A stretch of DNA of 64,000 nucleotides from Pseudo-nitzschia pungens (GCA_037355855.1 CM074766.1:806001-870000), one strand, 5' to 3'; positions 42,568-54,072 are shown, counted from the stretch's first letter. The notes: a model not told the origin generated them from the letters alone. Made by a program: numbers and translations.

Positions 42568-43764
42568 TCATGCCGTCTCTTGAGATTCATTGTCGTCGAT
42601 GCCTTCTTCCGGCATTCGGATGTATTCTCCGGCGTCTGTCGCATCGGAATGAGTGTCGTGGTCTGTGCTTCGAGTCGCGTAGCCCTCGATCTGGTCACCA
42701 ATATGCAAGGCATCTTCGTCGCTGTTGTTGCTGCTGCTGCTGCTACTACTACTACTCCTCTCGGTGTGTTCCCAGTCGGCCGCGGTAGTCTCGCGTATGT
42801 GGTTGCGCTGGTTGATGATGTTTTCGTTGTCGACTATGACATTTCCAATGACGGATTGAATGGGCAGCAGCTCGCAAAAGGTCTTTCGGCAGATCGGACA
42901 CTCGGGACGATCGCCGTGTCCGTTCCGGAGGGCAGCGGGAGATATCTTGCGTTTGGAGAGATAGTCTATCATGCACTCCTTGTGGAAAAGGTGGGAGCAC
43001 GGAACCGCCTCTTCCGTGGCCGTGGACGGTGGATTGTTTGGGGATTGGGTTGGGTATGCTGTTGTTGTTGATGATGATGCTAATGGTGGTGGTGAGGACG
43101 ATAATCTTGTGGCTTCGTCCTTGCGTTCTGTAGATGCCGACTCGCGGGAGCTAGGAGGAGGAGAACCGTCGGTGCAGCTCGGGGTGGTGCTGTAGACCAC
43201 GACGTCTCCGGCGCGGAAGACGTCAAAGCAAATGACGCATTTTCCGTCCGACATAATCATCCTGGTCGCGTGATTGGAGTCCTTTCTGGATTTCCTTTCG
43301 CCAGCAGCAGCAGCAGCAGCGCTAGCGGTTGCTTCGGGGAATTGGTCCAGGGAAAGGCGGATCGAGTACAATCCGTGCTCGGAGTCGTTCTCGTCCTGAG
43401 CTAGCTCGCAGTCGTAGGGTGTGTTTTCCCCCTCGACCGCACTCCTAGTGGTCCCGTTATCTCTTTCGGAAATGATGTGGTCGGTCTGGAGCGTCAGCTG
43501 GTTTCCTCTCTTGTCAAAGAGGTTGCGAAAGTAAACCTTTCGGTCGTCTGGGAGCATGCGGGCCAGCTGTTCTCCGAGCGTGGGGCCTTGTCGCTCGCTC
43601 CCATAACGTCGGTTGGCAGGGATCCATCGGCCGGAACAAAGGTTGTAGCAAAAGCAGAGAACCACCAGGATCCAAAAGGAAAAACCAAAGATCTGAATGG
43701 CCAGGCCGGTGGCGGGATTGTAAGTTTGATGGCCGACGGGGACGTCAGCGATGGAGCTATGCAT
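42568..43764 (-). CDS. Membrane RING-H2 ubiquitin ligase
   Basis: Probable E3 ubiquitin ligase. The ATG at 43764 gives 398 residues; the longer open frame has no ATG upstream. One membrane span lies near residues 22-45 (LAIQIFGFSFWILVVLCFCY), so the RING faces the cytosol. The RING is C3H2C3: KCVICFDVF, then PCSHLFHKEC, then ECPICRKTF. Spacing between the second and third metal ligands is 76 residues, much larger than usual, filled with Ser/Pro/Thr. The tail is acidic with a Ser tract encoded near 42730-42755. Membrane RING-H2 proteins of this layout typically act in endomembrane quality control or endocytosis; the substrate is unknown. Confidence 0.85.
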   Translation of the reverse strand: MHSSIADVPVGHQTYNPATGLAIQIFGFSFWILVVLCFCYNLCSGRWIPANRRYGSERQGPTLGEQLARMLPDDRKVYFRNLFDKRGNQLTLQTDHIISERDNGTTRSAVEGENTPYDCELAQDENDSEHGLYSIRLSLDQFPEATASAAAAAAGERKSRKDSNHATRMIMSDGKCVICFDVFRAGDVVVYSTTPSCTDGSPPPSSRESASTERKDEATRLSSSPPPLASSSTTTAYPTQSPNNPPSTATEEAVPCSHLFHKECMIDYLSKRKISPAALRNGHGDRPECPICRKTFCELLPIQSVIGNVIVDNENIINQRNHIRETTAADWEHTERSSSSSSSSSNNSDEDALHIGDQIEGYATRSTDHDTHSDATDAGEYIRMPEEGIDDNESQETA

Positions 43765-46372
43765 GGCTTTTTGAATGCAGGTTGGTCTAAGCTTGGTTCG
43801 TGTCTCCTTGCGCGTTATGCTGTAGTTTTGTCGGTCAATATCGGTCAATACTTCTTTCTTGGTTTGTTGTTTGCGAAGTTCGACGACGTAAGATTTATTT
43901 CTTCAGGCCACAAATCGTATTTTGGGACAGTCATCACTTGCACACGAAACAGGAAGCAATGATTCCTTCGGGATTTTGATTACAGAATTCGTTCGAACTT
44001 GGAGTTCACAAGTTTCGCATCCAAATCAATTGACAAATGTTTTTCTTTCCCTTAAACGCATCAACCCCGGAAAGTTAAGTAGTATGACGATTTAGGTATG
44101 TTCTTTCCATAAACTCAGAACATCCTGACAAGGAACGTTCCTTTTAACAAAATACTTTTCCTGTTTTCAATTGTTCTTTGCACTATCGATTCTCTTGGTA
44201 CGGTAGTTGTTCACACTAGTCCAAATGTATTTCATTGATGACGAATGTTCCTGATACAAAAGTGTATTCTTGCGACCAAGAATCATCTTTCTTCATTCGA
44301 CGTCAATCCCCAACGGAACGGGGATTAAAGCTCTTGAACCTAATAATCTTACCTGTTTCTCTGTTAATCGGTAGATTGCAATAAGAAGGCGCTACCATCA
44401 AGATTCCAGCAGGTTCCGTCGCGTTGGGGGACAATTATTAGAACTCGTGCTATTGGAACTCTTTGGTGCATACAGTACAATGGGTAACCTTAGTACAATA
44501 ATAATAACATCATTATTCTTATCCAAACCTATTCCCCAGTATGGACTGGTATGCAAGTATGAGTACGGTATCCCGAACCAACTTCAGGCTTTTTGTCTAC
44601 GGTATCCTAGAACCCTCTAGCTGTAATTCATGCTGTAACGGTGACAGGAGTTGTCGACCGTCGACCGTCCACCATTCATTATTCGTTTCGCTACCGATAC
44701 ATCGACGTTTACGACAAGTCTTTGGTATCACGCAGATTGCCATCAACTTTCGTCGAAAACTAAGGATGAACGGAATTGAAGAGAGATCCTTTGCAGTCAT
44801 TAGAAGTACATACAAGAATACAGTATCTGTATCATCGAAAGCAAGACAAATGGAATCAAATCAGTTATTGCCGGTCGGTGGCACTTGGTTCCAGTGAGTG
44901 TTCCGGATAGATGATTCTGCTCCATCGAAAACAAAAGGCATCGGTCCCCGCGGAATCTTTTATGCTTTTCTATGCTTTTCAGGCATGTCCCATCAACTTT
45001 GAATAGCAGTGTTGCGGATTGAAACAAGGGCATTGACTTCCTCCCACTGTGTTTTGAACCGCGGTTGTGAATTTGGCTCACGAACGGCTCATCGAGGCCG
45101 GTGAGACTTCCTCCATCCTTTTCCGATAAAACCAATAGCACGCAACGCTCGAAACCAACGGAACGCAAGTGGAGCGAAACAATTTTTCGAAACGAGTGCG
45201 TTGATTTTTGCATTCGAATGCAATGTGCTCGGATTATGGAATGAAACTGCGGAACGGTCGTGAACTAAATTTTTGAACCAACCGTGAAGCGTAGTTCTTT
45301 CGCGGATTATGGAAAAGGCAGGATTCATAATATAATGTGGCCCCTGGGAAAAGGTGCAAAGAAGATTTTTTGGTTGTTGGTGTGGAGAGACTCGTTAATG
45401 CCCAAGACAAGTAGGACTAGCGATGAACTGCTTCCTACACGTTTTTTTAAGGGTTATTTTCGAATGCGTCCAGTCGAAACCAAATCCGAGTTCGATGTCC
45501 TTCATTTGCCGCGTACTGGATTGGATACAACAACTGTGAAGGGCGACTGCAAAACTTTCCAAAAACTGAGTGCATTCGATGCCAAGGACTTGTGGGAAGT
45601 ATGCGGTGAGTACGATGGTTTGGAAATTCGGAGTGATGTTGCTATCGCACTCAGTCATAGTTGACCGGAAGTGGCTACGGTAGCTGTGCCGATTCTTGTG
45701 GTTATGGCTGCGGTTTCATCAACCGATAGGAGTCACCGTGCTTCTTCTGTGACTCGGTCTTCCGGGCCTGACTCGTGGTGTGTGCCAAAGGTTTTATATT
45801 GCTGGGAATTACCAGAGAATGGCGCTTCGAGAAATATCAAAGTCCGGTGCACAGCATAGATTTTAAACTCGAGTGCAAAACATTCGATTCATAGAACTGC
45901 AGACCACTCCGGGCATCTGAAAGTTGAAAGTTTCTGCGTCTCCAATCCAATCTGTTGTTGATTGACGTGGAGTATGGTCCCGAACCTATTCCTCTACCTG
46001 ATACAGTTGTCGGTACGACAAAGGTCACAAAACGAATGATTGCAATCAAATTCCATGACATTATGAAATGTGTGTGATCGGTATTGTGCCAACTACAAGA
46101 GAAAGTGATCTATAGAATGATTCGAAGTTAATTCTTCATGTTGTATTATTTGCTCATGTCGTTCATTAGTACCAGTTGGCTGGGAATGTCGCGAAGGTGC
46201 CAAATCTGCCATTCAATTTGTGTGGCGGTTTATCTTCGCGTTGTCATGAACACTTCGGTCAACAGTCGTTGCCTTCGAATCGGTTTGCAGGGAACTTTTT
46301 ATTCCACACGACTGTTTGTGCTCGTCGCATTCTATATTTTGTTGCTCCTGACCCTATTCGCGAACACAAGCT
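43765..46372. other. 2.6-kb gene-poor spacer
   Basis: AT-rich. A 126-codon plus ORF at 45284-45664 and a 137-codon minus ORF at 44800-45213 exist, but neither has recognisable motifs. It may hold decayed mobile DNA, but I cannot show it. Confidence 0.5.
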
Positions 46373-47651
46373 TTATTGCGATCGTTGTTGGTTAATCGCT
46401 TCGTCAAAGATTCGATTGGCCGTGGTTTCCAGCGTCGGCGATGCGTCCAGGACTCGGTGCACGTTCAGCCCGACCGAATCCAGGCTCTTGTCGCCAATTA
46501 AATCATACACCAATGCTGCGTATTCTTCCAGGTCCGAAGAATCCTCTTCGCCCAATTGACGGAGGTAGCCAAAGAATTCGGAACGAAGTTTGGCGATTGA
46601 GGGATTGGACGACAAAGGCAGGAGGTCCTGGAGCGGGCGGTCAAGGACACTCTTGAGCAGTCTCGCGTTGGCGGCTCCAAAGGCCCTACGGTTTTGGTCT
46701 GACAGAACAAAGCTCGAGGCGCGTCCGATGGCGATGCTGGTGTATCCCCTCAAAAAACTCCGAAGCGTCGGTCCCAGTGTTCGGTCAAGTTGCTGCTTGA
46801 GGTCGTCGCGGATTTTGTTGCGAATGGGTCCGAGCACGGGCAAGTTCGAGATGATGTTCCCGAATACGTCGATAGTCTGGAAGAATTCGTAGATGCCATC
46901 ATCTGTACGTGTGGTGGCGTATCCCGTCGAACCATGCCATGGCCAGGGGGAAATATGGAGCGGTGAATACGCCGTGAGTATGGATAGGAAAAGATGTATT
47001 TGTTGCGTTGTGTCAATTGCAGAAGAATCCCTACTTACACAAGGTTTGTGCGAACAAATCGTTGACGGCCTCACTCTGGAGAAAGGCATTCACGGTCTTG
47101 GAATCACTGTAGACGTCCAAATTCTGAACACCCCGAAGCAATCTCTGAGTGGCCTCTTCGCCCAGTAAACCGGACAGGGTCTGTCTCCTTCCGTCCGACG
47201 ATCGTATCAGTTTTTCAACGATTTTATCCCAGTTGTTTACGACGGCTCGTTCCATGCTGTCGAGGAGAGCTTTATCTCCCGTCAATTCCCTTGAGATCGC
47301 TACTGTTTCTTCTTTGGATATCAGAGATTCCAGCGGTTTGTCCATGATCCAATCAACCGCACGGCGAACATCAGAGGTCGTGGAAGAAGGTGACGACGAT
47401 AATGAGAGGCTTGTTGTGCTACTGGGTTTCATTTCCACATCGGCACGTGAAGGCAAAGACCCTGACAAAAGTTGGCTTCGCCTCAACGTCAGGATACCGT
47501 TTTGTGAATGATCAGCGCTGGAGAAATATTGCTGATTGACGAGATCAGTACGAGACCAAGCCCTGATATCGGATGTAGAAAATCCTTGGACTTCATTCGT
47601 TGGTCGCATGACGCATGATGAACCAATTAGCAGGAAGATTCGAAATTTCAT
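46373..47651 (-). CDS. Probable plastid-targeted protein, function unknown
   Basis: Two exons, 47651-47039 and 46902-46373, joined across a 136-bp GTAAGT...ACAG intron, give 380 residues; the junction reads AQTLYDGIYEFFQ. The N-terminus is a short hydrophobic signal (MKFRIFLLIGSSCVM) followed by EVQGFSTSDIRAW; a Phe just after a predicted signal cleavage site is the diatom plastid-import hallmark, here a variant of ASAF. The mature part is helical with blocks VDWIMDKPLESLISKEET, WDKIVEKLIRSSDGRRQTL and SFLRGYTSIAIGRASSFVLS, and ends without membrane spans. I do not recognise the family. Targeting is inferred from the motif. Confidence 0.75.
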
Positions 47652-48113
47652 CCTTGATCGTACAATTGGGTTCCGATAGCATACTCATATGCCGTCTATT
47701 TCAATCTTTCGCCGATTTTTATGCGTTGAGCTAAGAGTGGACTACGGGAAGGTAGCGTTGGTCCAATCTCTACTCGTTCATGATGGGGAAATAATCTTCT
47801 ATTGATTGATTGATCGATTGATTGTTCATTGGACGTTGATGAAATTACGTACTTCTATTTTGTCGTACTCGCACTTACAACTTCGACGGCGTGTAGGCAT
47901 AACCAACTTGTACCGGCAACATGTTCGTTACTGTAAACCCTACGGTACCGGTACGTGTACGGTAAGTCTTCTTCCATCGTTGGATTTTGTTTTGTTTTGA
48001 GATGTCAACCGTCAACTAACATCTTTGGAGCGATACAGTCTGTCGATCATACGTACTGATATGCTCATAGTGTACAACAATACACCAGTGCAAGTTTGTC
48101 GTCTGTAATACCT

Positions 48114-48705
48114 GTACCGAAGTTTCGTAAAAGAATGAGGTCAAAAACTCGCGCGCGGGTTGCGTCAATCATGTGACATTTCGTTCTCGGCAACCAGACG
48201 TCGCCCGAACATGCCAAAATTATTGCCGAACTCACAAAAATCTACTCTCTCAGTATTTTTTATTTGGCAAAGTCAGACAACTTCTCTGAGTCGAGAACGA
48301 AATGTCACATAGTGGTGGCCTTAAGTAAATCAGCTCGAAAAATTATGGAGAATCGAAGTGTTTTTTGGCCTATTTAATTCGCCTGTTATGCGAGCAAAAT
48401 TGATACTCCGCAAAGGAGATTTAGGCGCGTGCTTGCGCGCACACGGCGTTTCATGCGCGGAGTTTCGATTTATTTGAAAATAAGAGTCGCGGAGAACCAA
48501 ATTGCGATTTAAAAAGTTTATATAAATATACAGTAATGAATAAAAAAAATTCTATATTTGGGCTCAATAAAACTGGGAAACGGATAGTATATTCTTGTTC
48601 TCCTTGAAATAAGCTTTTCAACGATATATAGGTTAGTAGGGGTTACACACGGTCTCTAAAAGATGGCATTTTCTTTGACCTCATTCTTTTACGAAACTTC
48701 GGTAC
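48114..48705. mobile_element. MITE-like element with perfect 32-bp terminal inverted repeats
   Basis: Bases 48114-48145 and 48674-48705 are exact reverse complements over 32 bases. The 592-bp unit is AT-rich, has no ORF of note, and so fits a non-autonomous DNA transposon. The repeat ends in GTAC on both sides; since GTAC is its own reverse complement it could instead be a 4-bp target-site duplication around 28-bp arms beginning CGAAGTTTCG. The superfamily is not assigned. Confidence 0.85.
48171..48310. repeat. Inner inverted repeat nested in the MITE-like element
   Basis: ATGTGACATTTCGTTCTCG (48171-48189) is exactly reverse-complemented at 48292-48310. This encloses about 100 bases and could be a second, nested insertion or an internal fold-back arm. 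Confidence 0.9.
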
Positions 48706-49812
48706 CGTACGCACGTAGGAAGGTAAAATAAAAATCATACTACGTGTTCGTAACCTTAACTTATATTGTACTTGCGCGACTTGCGGAAAAATCAATGAAC
48801 GAGGCAGTAACCTTAAGTTTACCGTAACCTTACGAACTTGTAACCATTGCTGTAGTTCGAAATGTCTTCATTGGTACCAGGTAAGGTTACGTACGGTATG
48901 CTCGAGGGATTGATTCACTCTTACAACTTCGTAGTACTAGTAAGCTTTACTCGCGGAATCTGCTACGCCGTCTCGTCTGGCCAGCAACTACCGGTCTGAA
49001 GGTGTCGTGTTGCTCGTTGACCAACCCTCCTAGGAGCTATGGGACCTGCGGTCCTATGTATAGGTATACTAACTATAATACATAGGCTTGGCAGGCTAAC
49101 AAAGCTGCTAGAGAGAAAGTGTGATCCCATACGAGTGCATGTAGCAGGGCTTAAGTCCCATGCTAGAAGCAGTTGCAAAGGTGCATCGCAAGGGTGGGAA
49201 GGGTGGGAACTTTTTCTCAGACCGCCATTGTTGGTCATTCACGTAGACAGCTTTAAGGCTCCCTCTTTGCGAAAACAATTTCAGAATGGGCGTATTTTTG
49301 CTGAATAACTTACAGTAACCTTACTTCACTTTGCTTCCTCCAACAAAAAATAAAGAATCACATACCGTACCGTACCGGTAGATTCAATTCATATATTGGC
49401 TCTTCTCCTTCGACAACTAGTGGAGAATTGTCGATCAACAAACATTTAGAGGAGTTATCGGTTCCAGTTTCTCTTGGGACTCTTACTAACGCTTGCCGTG
49501 ATGGGCTTTCTTGTTAACTTCGGAACATAACGAAGTAGTACTAGTAGTACTAGTAAGATTTAGTACCGTAGTAGTAACCTTATTCTCTTGTTGTTAGCTC
49601 TGTTTCCACTATGGGGGATTGTATTCACACTTTGTGATACTGGTACAAGTAAGTCTTACTACGGTAAGCCTTCCGTAGGTTCCTGAACAAGGTTTTCAAA
49701 TGAGTGATTCCCGAAACTAATATGCACGTGTCATATTACATAATAACTGAGGTGGCACACATATTATTATCTGCCTGTAACATAGATTTATGAAATTCTT
49801 AACCGATTTTTT

Positions 49813-49852
49813 CATATTCTGGAGGAGACATATTTGCCTCCTCCAGAATATG
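49813..49852. repeat. Perfect 15-bp hairpin
   Basis: CATATTCTGGAGGAG (49813-49827) pairs exactly with 49838-49852 across a 10-base loop. It lies far from any gene and may be a fold-back relic or a small-RNA hairpin. Confidence 0.92.
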
Positions 49853-51064
49853 CAACCAAATTTAAATTTCAAGGGAATCACACCGTAGGGAATAAAGAGA
49901 GCATTTTTTTTTTCGAAACAAGATTCCAAATTCCAAAATGGGCCTTCGTTGAAGGCAAGAAGGCATATAATCTACGATATTAATCGGGAATCACTCAACA
50001 AGGCACACGAGTAACCTTACACAAAAAAATAATAATAATAAGATTACAAATGGCCATTGGTAACGTCGTAACCTTACGTATGCGTTCCGGAAGTGCGTCA
50101 GGATTGACCAGTCCCAAGAACAGTTTCTGATCAATGAATCAGCCGCGAGTAGTAATTGTTTGTGAATGATACCATTACACAGGTAAAGTACAATAAACAA
50201 ATCGTTTTTCCAGCATCAAAATATCATGCCTTTTAAATAAAAATGGATTTTGTTCCATAATCAGAAAACCAAGGTTTCTAATTTAATAGAGATTGTGTCG
50301 TCGACTCTGTTGCTTCGTTCAGATATTATTTGAGTCAGTTCATTAAATATCTAATTATTGGACGTCGGAAGCTACCGACAAGAGTTCATTAAACAAACAA
50401 AAGAACCTTTCAACTTGATCTGAAGTGTCGCAACCGTACTTCTTCTGTAATCGACGCTAAGTATAAAAAAACTTTCTAAAGTATTCTCGCAAAGTTACGG
50501 CTCGGAGTAAAGAACATTAAAAATAGGGGAGTCATACAATTAATGCAATTTCATAAAGAAGAATTCAGACCCTGAGATGATCTAATTATCCAACAATATT
50601 TTTTACTACAACATTCCGATCAGCTGTCCCCGGGTTCTACATCCCCAACTACTTCGTACTCATTTCTACGGAAGCCGGGGGACAGGTGATAGGAATTCCG
50701 TAGTAAGTTACTTTGGTTCAAATTATCAGTAAGAATTTCAGCCTTAAAAATGTATTGAAATACTTAAGTTGGTGTGGCCCCCATTCCAACGAAATCATTC
50801 ATAAGTTGTAAAACTAAAAAACTCATGGCTGTGATTGCTTGTAACTTTTGCGACAGAAAAGAAGACGTTCTTCTTCCCTTGAGTTGACGTGACATTTCAT
50901 GATCACCGTTTTCACAACGTCTAAAAGAAGAAAAGAAGAAATAATAGTATTCGAATACCCGAATACTTGTGACCATTAGAAGAATCAAAAGAAAGACCTC
51001 TTCCTCTTCACAAAATTGAAAAGAATTCGATTCAAGCAGCATTCGAGAAAGAAGAAGAAAGCGG

Positions 51065-54000
51065 ATGGAAGAATCCTGGTCGAACACGCAACGCCAAGAC
51101 AGCATCGATCATAGGAGAAGGACACTTGGAGGTGTCGGAAAAAAATCCGAGACCCCGTACAAGTTTAATAAAATTTTAGATCATAGTGGTATATCAGAAG
51201 TTGCACGAAACAGGGCAAGTATCAGACGCAGTAATTCTCTGTCTAGCCAACCGAAGATCGTGCTCGGTCCGGTTGGGATGAACCATCTGAATCAACAGCG
51301 GAATTCTATCACCGGTAGTCCCATAGCAACAAACCCTGGTACCAGAAACTCTAACAACAACACCTCAGCAGTCGCCATAGGTTCAAACCAAAGTGATTCC
51401 AAACATCGCAATCTAAGCGATGATGCAGCTTCCGTTTTCGCGATTAATGGAAACTCGCAAGCAAACATTATTCATGCAAAACAACACCTCATGCTGCAGC
51501 AAGGTCCGAACCTGACCATGAGTCGTCAAACTTCAACTACAACGGACTCAATTAACAACAGTCCTAATGGAGACGATAACATCCCTTGGCTACAGCACAT
51601 GATACTAAACCAAATCAATCCCCTTCCGAGCAACCTTATCAATTTCAATACTAACACCATTATGAACGCCAACAACAATGACAACGGTAGCAACGAATCC
51701 GGAATCAACCAAGGAAATGCACAAAATAATAATCATCAGCAGCAACAACCAAACCAGCAAAATCTGGTGACACAGAATAGCCACGCCGCCGCATCCAATT
51801 TACTTGAACATCAGCAGCAGCAGCAGCAGCAACAACAACAACAGCAACGATCTTCTTTATGCGGTGTAACCATGCCTGTTGCGTCCGAATGCAAGCAACA
51901 ATTTGAACACCTCCTAACTTCGTCGCAACTGGAACAACAGCAATTCACCAATATTCAAGCTCAACAGACGCAGCAGCAGCAGCAGCAAAATTTGGAGCAA
52001 CAGAGTCAACAGGGAGCAATTTATCTCAATGAATTGCAACAACAACTTTTGGTTGCCAACAACCTGGCTTCATCGCAGATACAAGTGCAGCTGCCTTCGC
52101 AGCAACCGACTACTGCAACGATCGGCAAACAACAAGTGACTCAAACTACTTTGCCGACCACATCGAGCTTACCGTCCGCAGCTGGATTAGTGGCAATGAC
52201 TACCTTACAGCAGCAGCAACAACAGCTTCTTTTATTGGCTTTGATGCTTCAGCAGCAATTAAACAATAACAACGGAGGTGCTACTAGTGTGGATTTGAAT
52301 GCGCTTTCGGCGACGCTGGCGACTCCAGAAGGTATCCAGTTACTCAATTCGTTCGGAACTGGACAGTTAGTTCAACCGCAGCAACATCCAAGTCAACAGC
52401 TAATTTCTTTGCAACAAAATAGTCATCATCAACCACAGCAACCCAATGTCTCAGCAACTCTCCCGTCGTGCCAGTTCCCCATCGAAAACATTGCACCAGT
52501 GACAACGACAGCCACAGGAGGACCGCAAAAGAGTGCCGCTTCCAATAATCAGCATGCGGTTCTTTTCGCAAGACCACAATCTCAGCAGCAATCACAACTA
52601 GTACAGTCACTCCAACCACCCACGCCGTTCCCACTGCTCATGTCAATGGTGCAACCACAGACAACGCTAGAGCAGCAGCAACGCATCAACGTAGGACAGG
52701 GATCTACAGGCATCATTCCTGCTGCCGCTGCTACCATCAATCAAAACTTTTCTGTAACCGGAGCGTCAGCGCCTCACAACACGATTTCAAGTTCTATGAC
52801 ATCTACCAAAAATACTCCCGTCAATTCCGACTCGAGAATTTCCAACACAATGGCCTCTATGCTGACAGTGAATTCCACCAGTACTCAGGCCTGCGGCAGG
52901 AAAGCAGGCAGCGAGAGTATGCAACATTTTCTCGGAAGGGAAGACACCAATAGCAGTAATAATTATAGTAGCATCAGCAACAGGAGTGCCACAAGTCGCT
53001 CAGAGCAGCCCACGAAGGTGAAGTTCCCTCGTGTGTTATACAACGAATCAGACGACGGCATTCTCGGAGAATACCAAACCCTCCTTCGACAGCAACTTGA
53101 GCTCTTCGAAGCAGACGGACAGGACGTCATCAACGGAACATTTCGACAGGGCCGAACGACGCCAATCAAGTTGGGACAAATAGGTTTGCGGTGCCGACAT
53201 TGTGCCACAGCACCCATGTCGATTCGAACAAAGGGAAGTGTGTATTGTAAGTGTTCTTATGGAACGAACGAATGAAATAAAGCTTTCAGAGTTTCTTTGT
53301 TCTGCAGGCTTTGGACATGACAGCATTCTTCTTCGGTGTCACACATTGCAATAATAATGCGCCCGCTTCTGAAATCCGGAATTTTTCCACCCTATGAAGT
53401 TCATGAAAAGCTGTGCAGTCTCTTTCGTCATTTCAATTTTTCCTCATTCTTCTTGTTTTTCTTCTTTTTCTTCATTCTTCTTCTGTACTGTCAAAAATTC
53501 TTTGTTAAATTACGATATTTCACGAAAAAAATATAATTACTTTTGTCGCAAAATATTTTCATGATGTAAAAAAAATGAACTAAAGTTTCGCAAACAATCA
53601 AAGGAATGTATCAAATTGCTCAGAATATGTCGAAGGTGCACCTGTGTGAACGGTGTGTACGTCTCCCGAAAGAAATCAAAAAGAGACTGGTAACCCTGCG
53701 GAGGTATGTACCGTATGCTATCTGTGATGCATTGATGTGAATTCATGAGAAAGACGAAAGCATGTCAGCTGTATTACTTGCACTACTTCAGATTTCATTT
53801 GATTGATCTTTCCATTCATTCACTCCTCACTAACTCGAGATTTCCATCCGAATCTACCGTTTGGGTTTGTTACGATTTGAATTCTCAGTCGGAGGAATCG
53901 TGCATCGGGGGGGAGAGCGTATTGGATTCGGCATCTTCGTGAATTGGGGATCTACGAAGATGGTAACGTTCTCCGGGCTCGCCCTCCGCAAATTATGAAG

Positions 54001-54072
54001 AAGCGCCCTCCTTCCACAATATCGAACACCAATTCCACTCCTGGTGCTCCTCCTACAAACGGAACATTCTAG
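51065..54072 (+). CDS. PolyQ/Asn-rich protein with diatom-type Cys/His C-terminal domain
   Basis: Exon 1 51065-53246, exon 2 53586-53703, exon 3 53889-54072; introns of 339 and 185 bp with GTAAGT...AAAG and GTATGT...TCAG. The product is 827 residues. About 640 N-terminal residues are Gln/Asn/Ser/Thr-rich with several Q tracts. The C-terminal domain starts at YQTLLRQQLELFEADGQDV, followed by GQIGLRCRHC. Exon 2 supplies SQTIKGMYQIAQNMSKVHLC then ERCVRLPKEIKKRL, and exon 3 supplies GGRAYWIRHLRELGIYEDGN. This ELFEA / GQVGIRCRHCA / GIYQxAQNMxxxHLCxxC / YW series is, from memory, a recurrent uncharacterised diatom domain that could bind zinc through its Cys/His pairs. Exon 1 alone would run into an early stop. 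Transcriptional role is a guess from composition. Confidence 0.8.

Larger units (their letters stand above)
47652..51064. other. 3.4-kb spacer containing a MITE-like element and hairpins
   Basis: No supported gene. Contains the inverted-repeat element at 48114-48705, the strong hairpin at 49813-49852, four exact GTAACCTTAC copies (48824, 49315, 50011, 50068), one reverse copy (48881) and two TACCGGTA. It probably includes promoters for both flanking genes. Confidence 0.6.

Noticed and set aside
45284..45664. 126-codon plus ORF resembling a fragment of a larger protein
   Set aside because: Looks slightly like a decayed transposase by composition, but no catalytic motif or terminal repeats could be found.
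49039..49308. ORFs near a GGCTTAAG-containing conserved-looking stretch
   Set aside because: Suspected retroelement remnant, but no reverse transcriptase, integrase or long terminal repeat motif is visible.
50624..50685. Imperfect inverted repeat CTGTCCCCGG / CCGGGGGACAG
   Set aside because: Short arms with a one-base bulge and a 40-base loop; not distinct enough to report as a feature.
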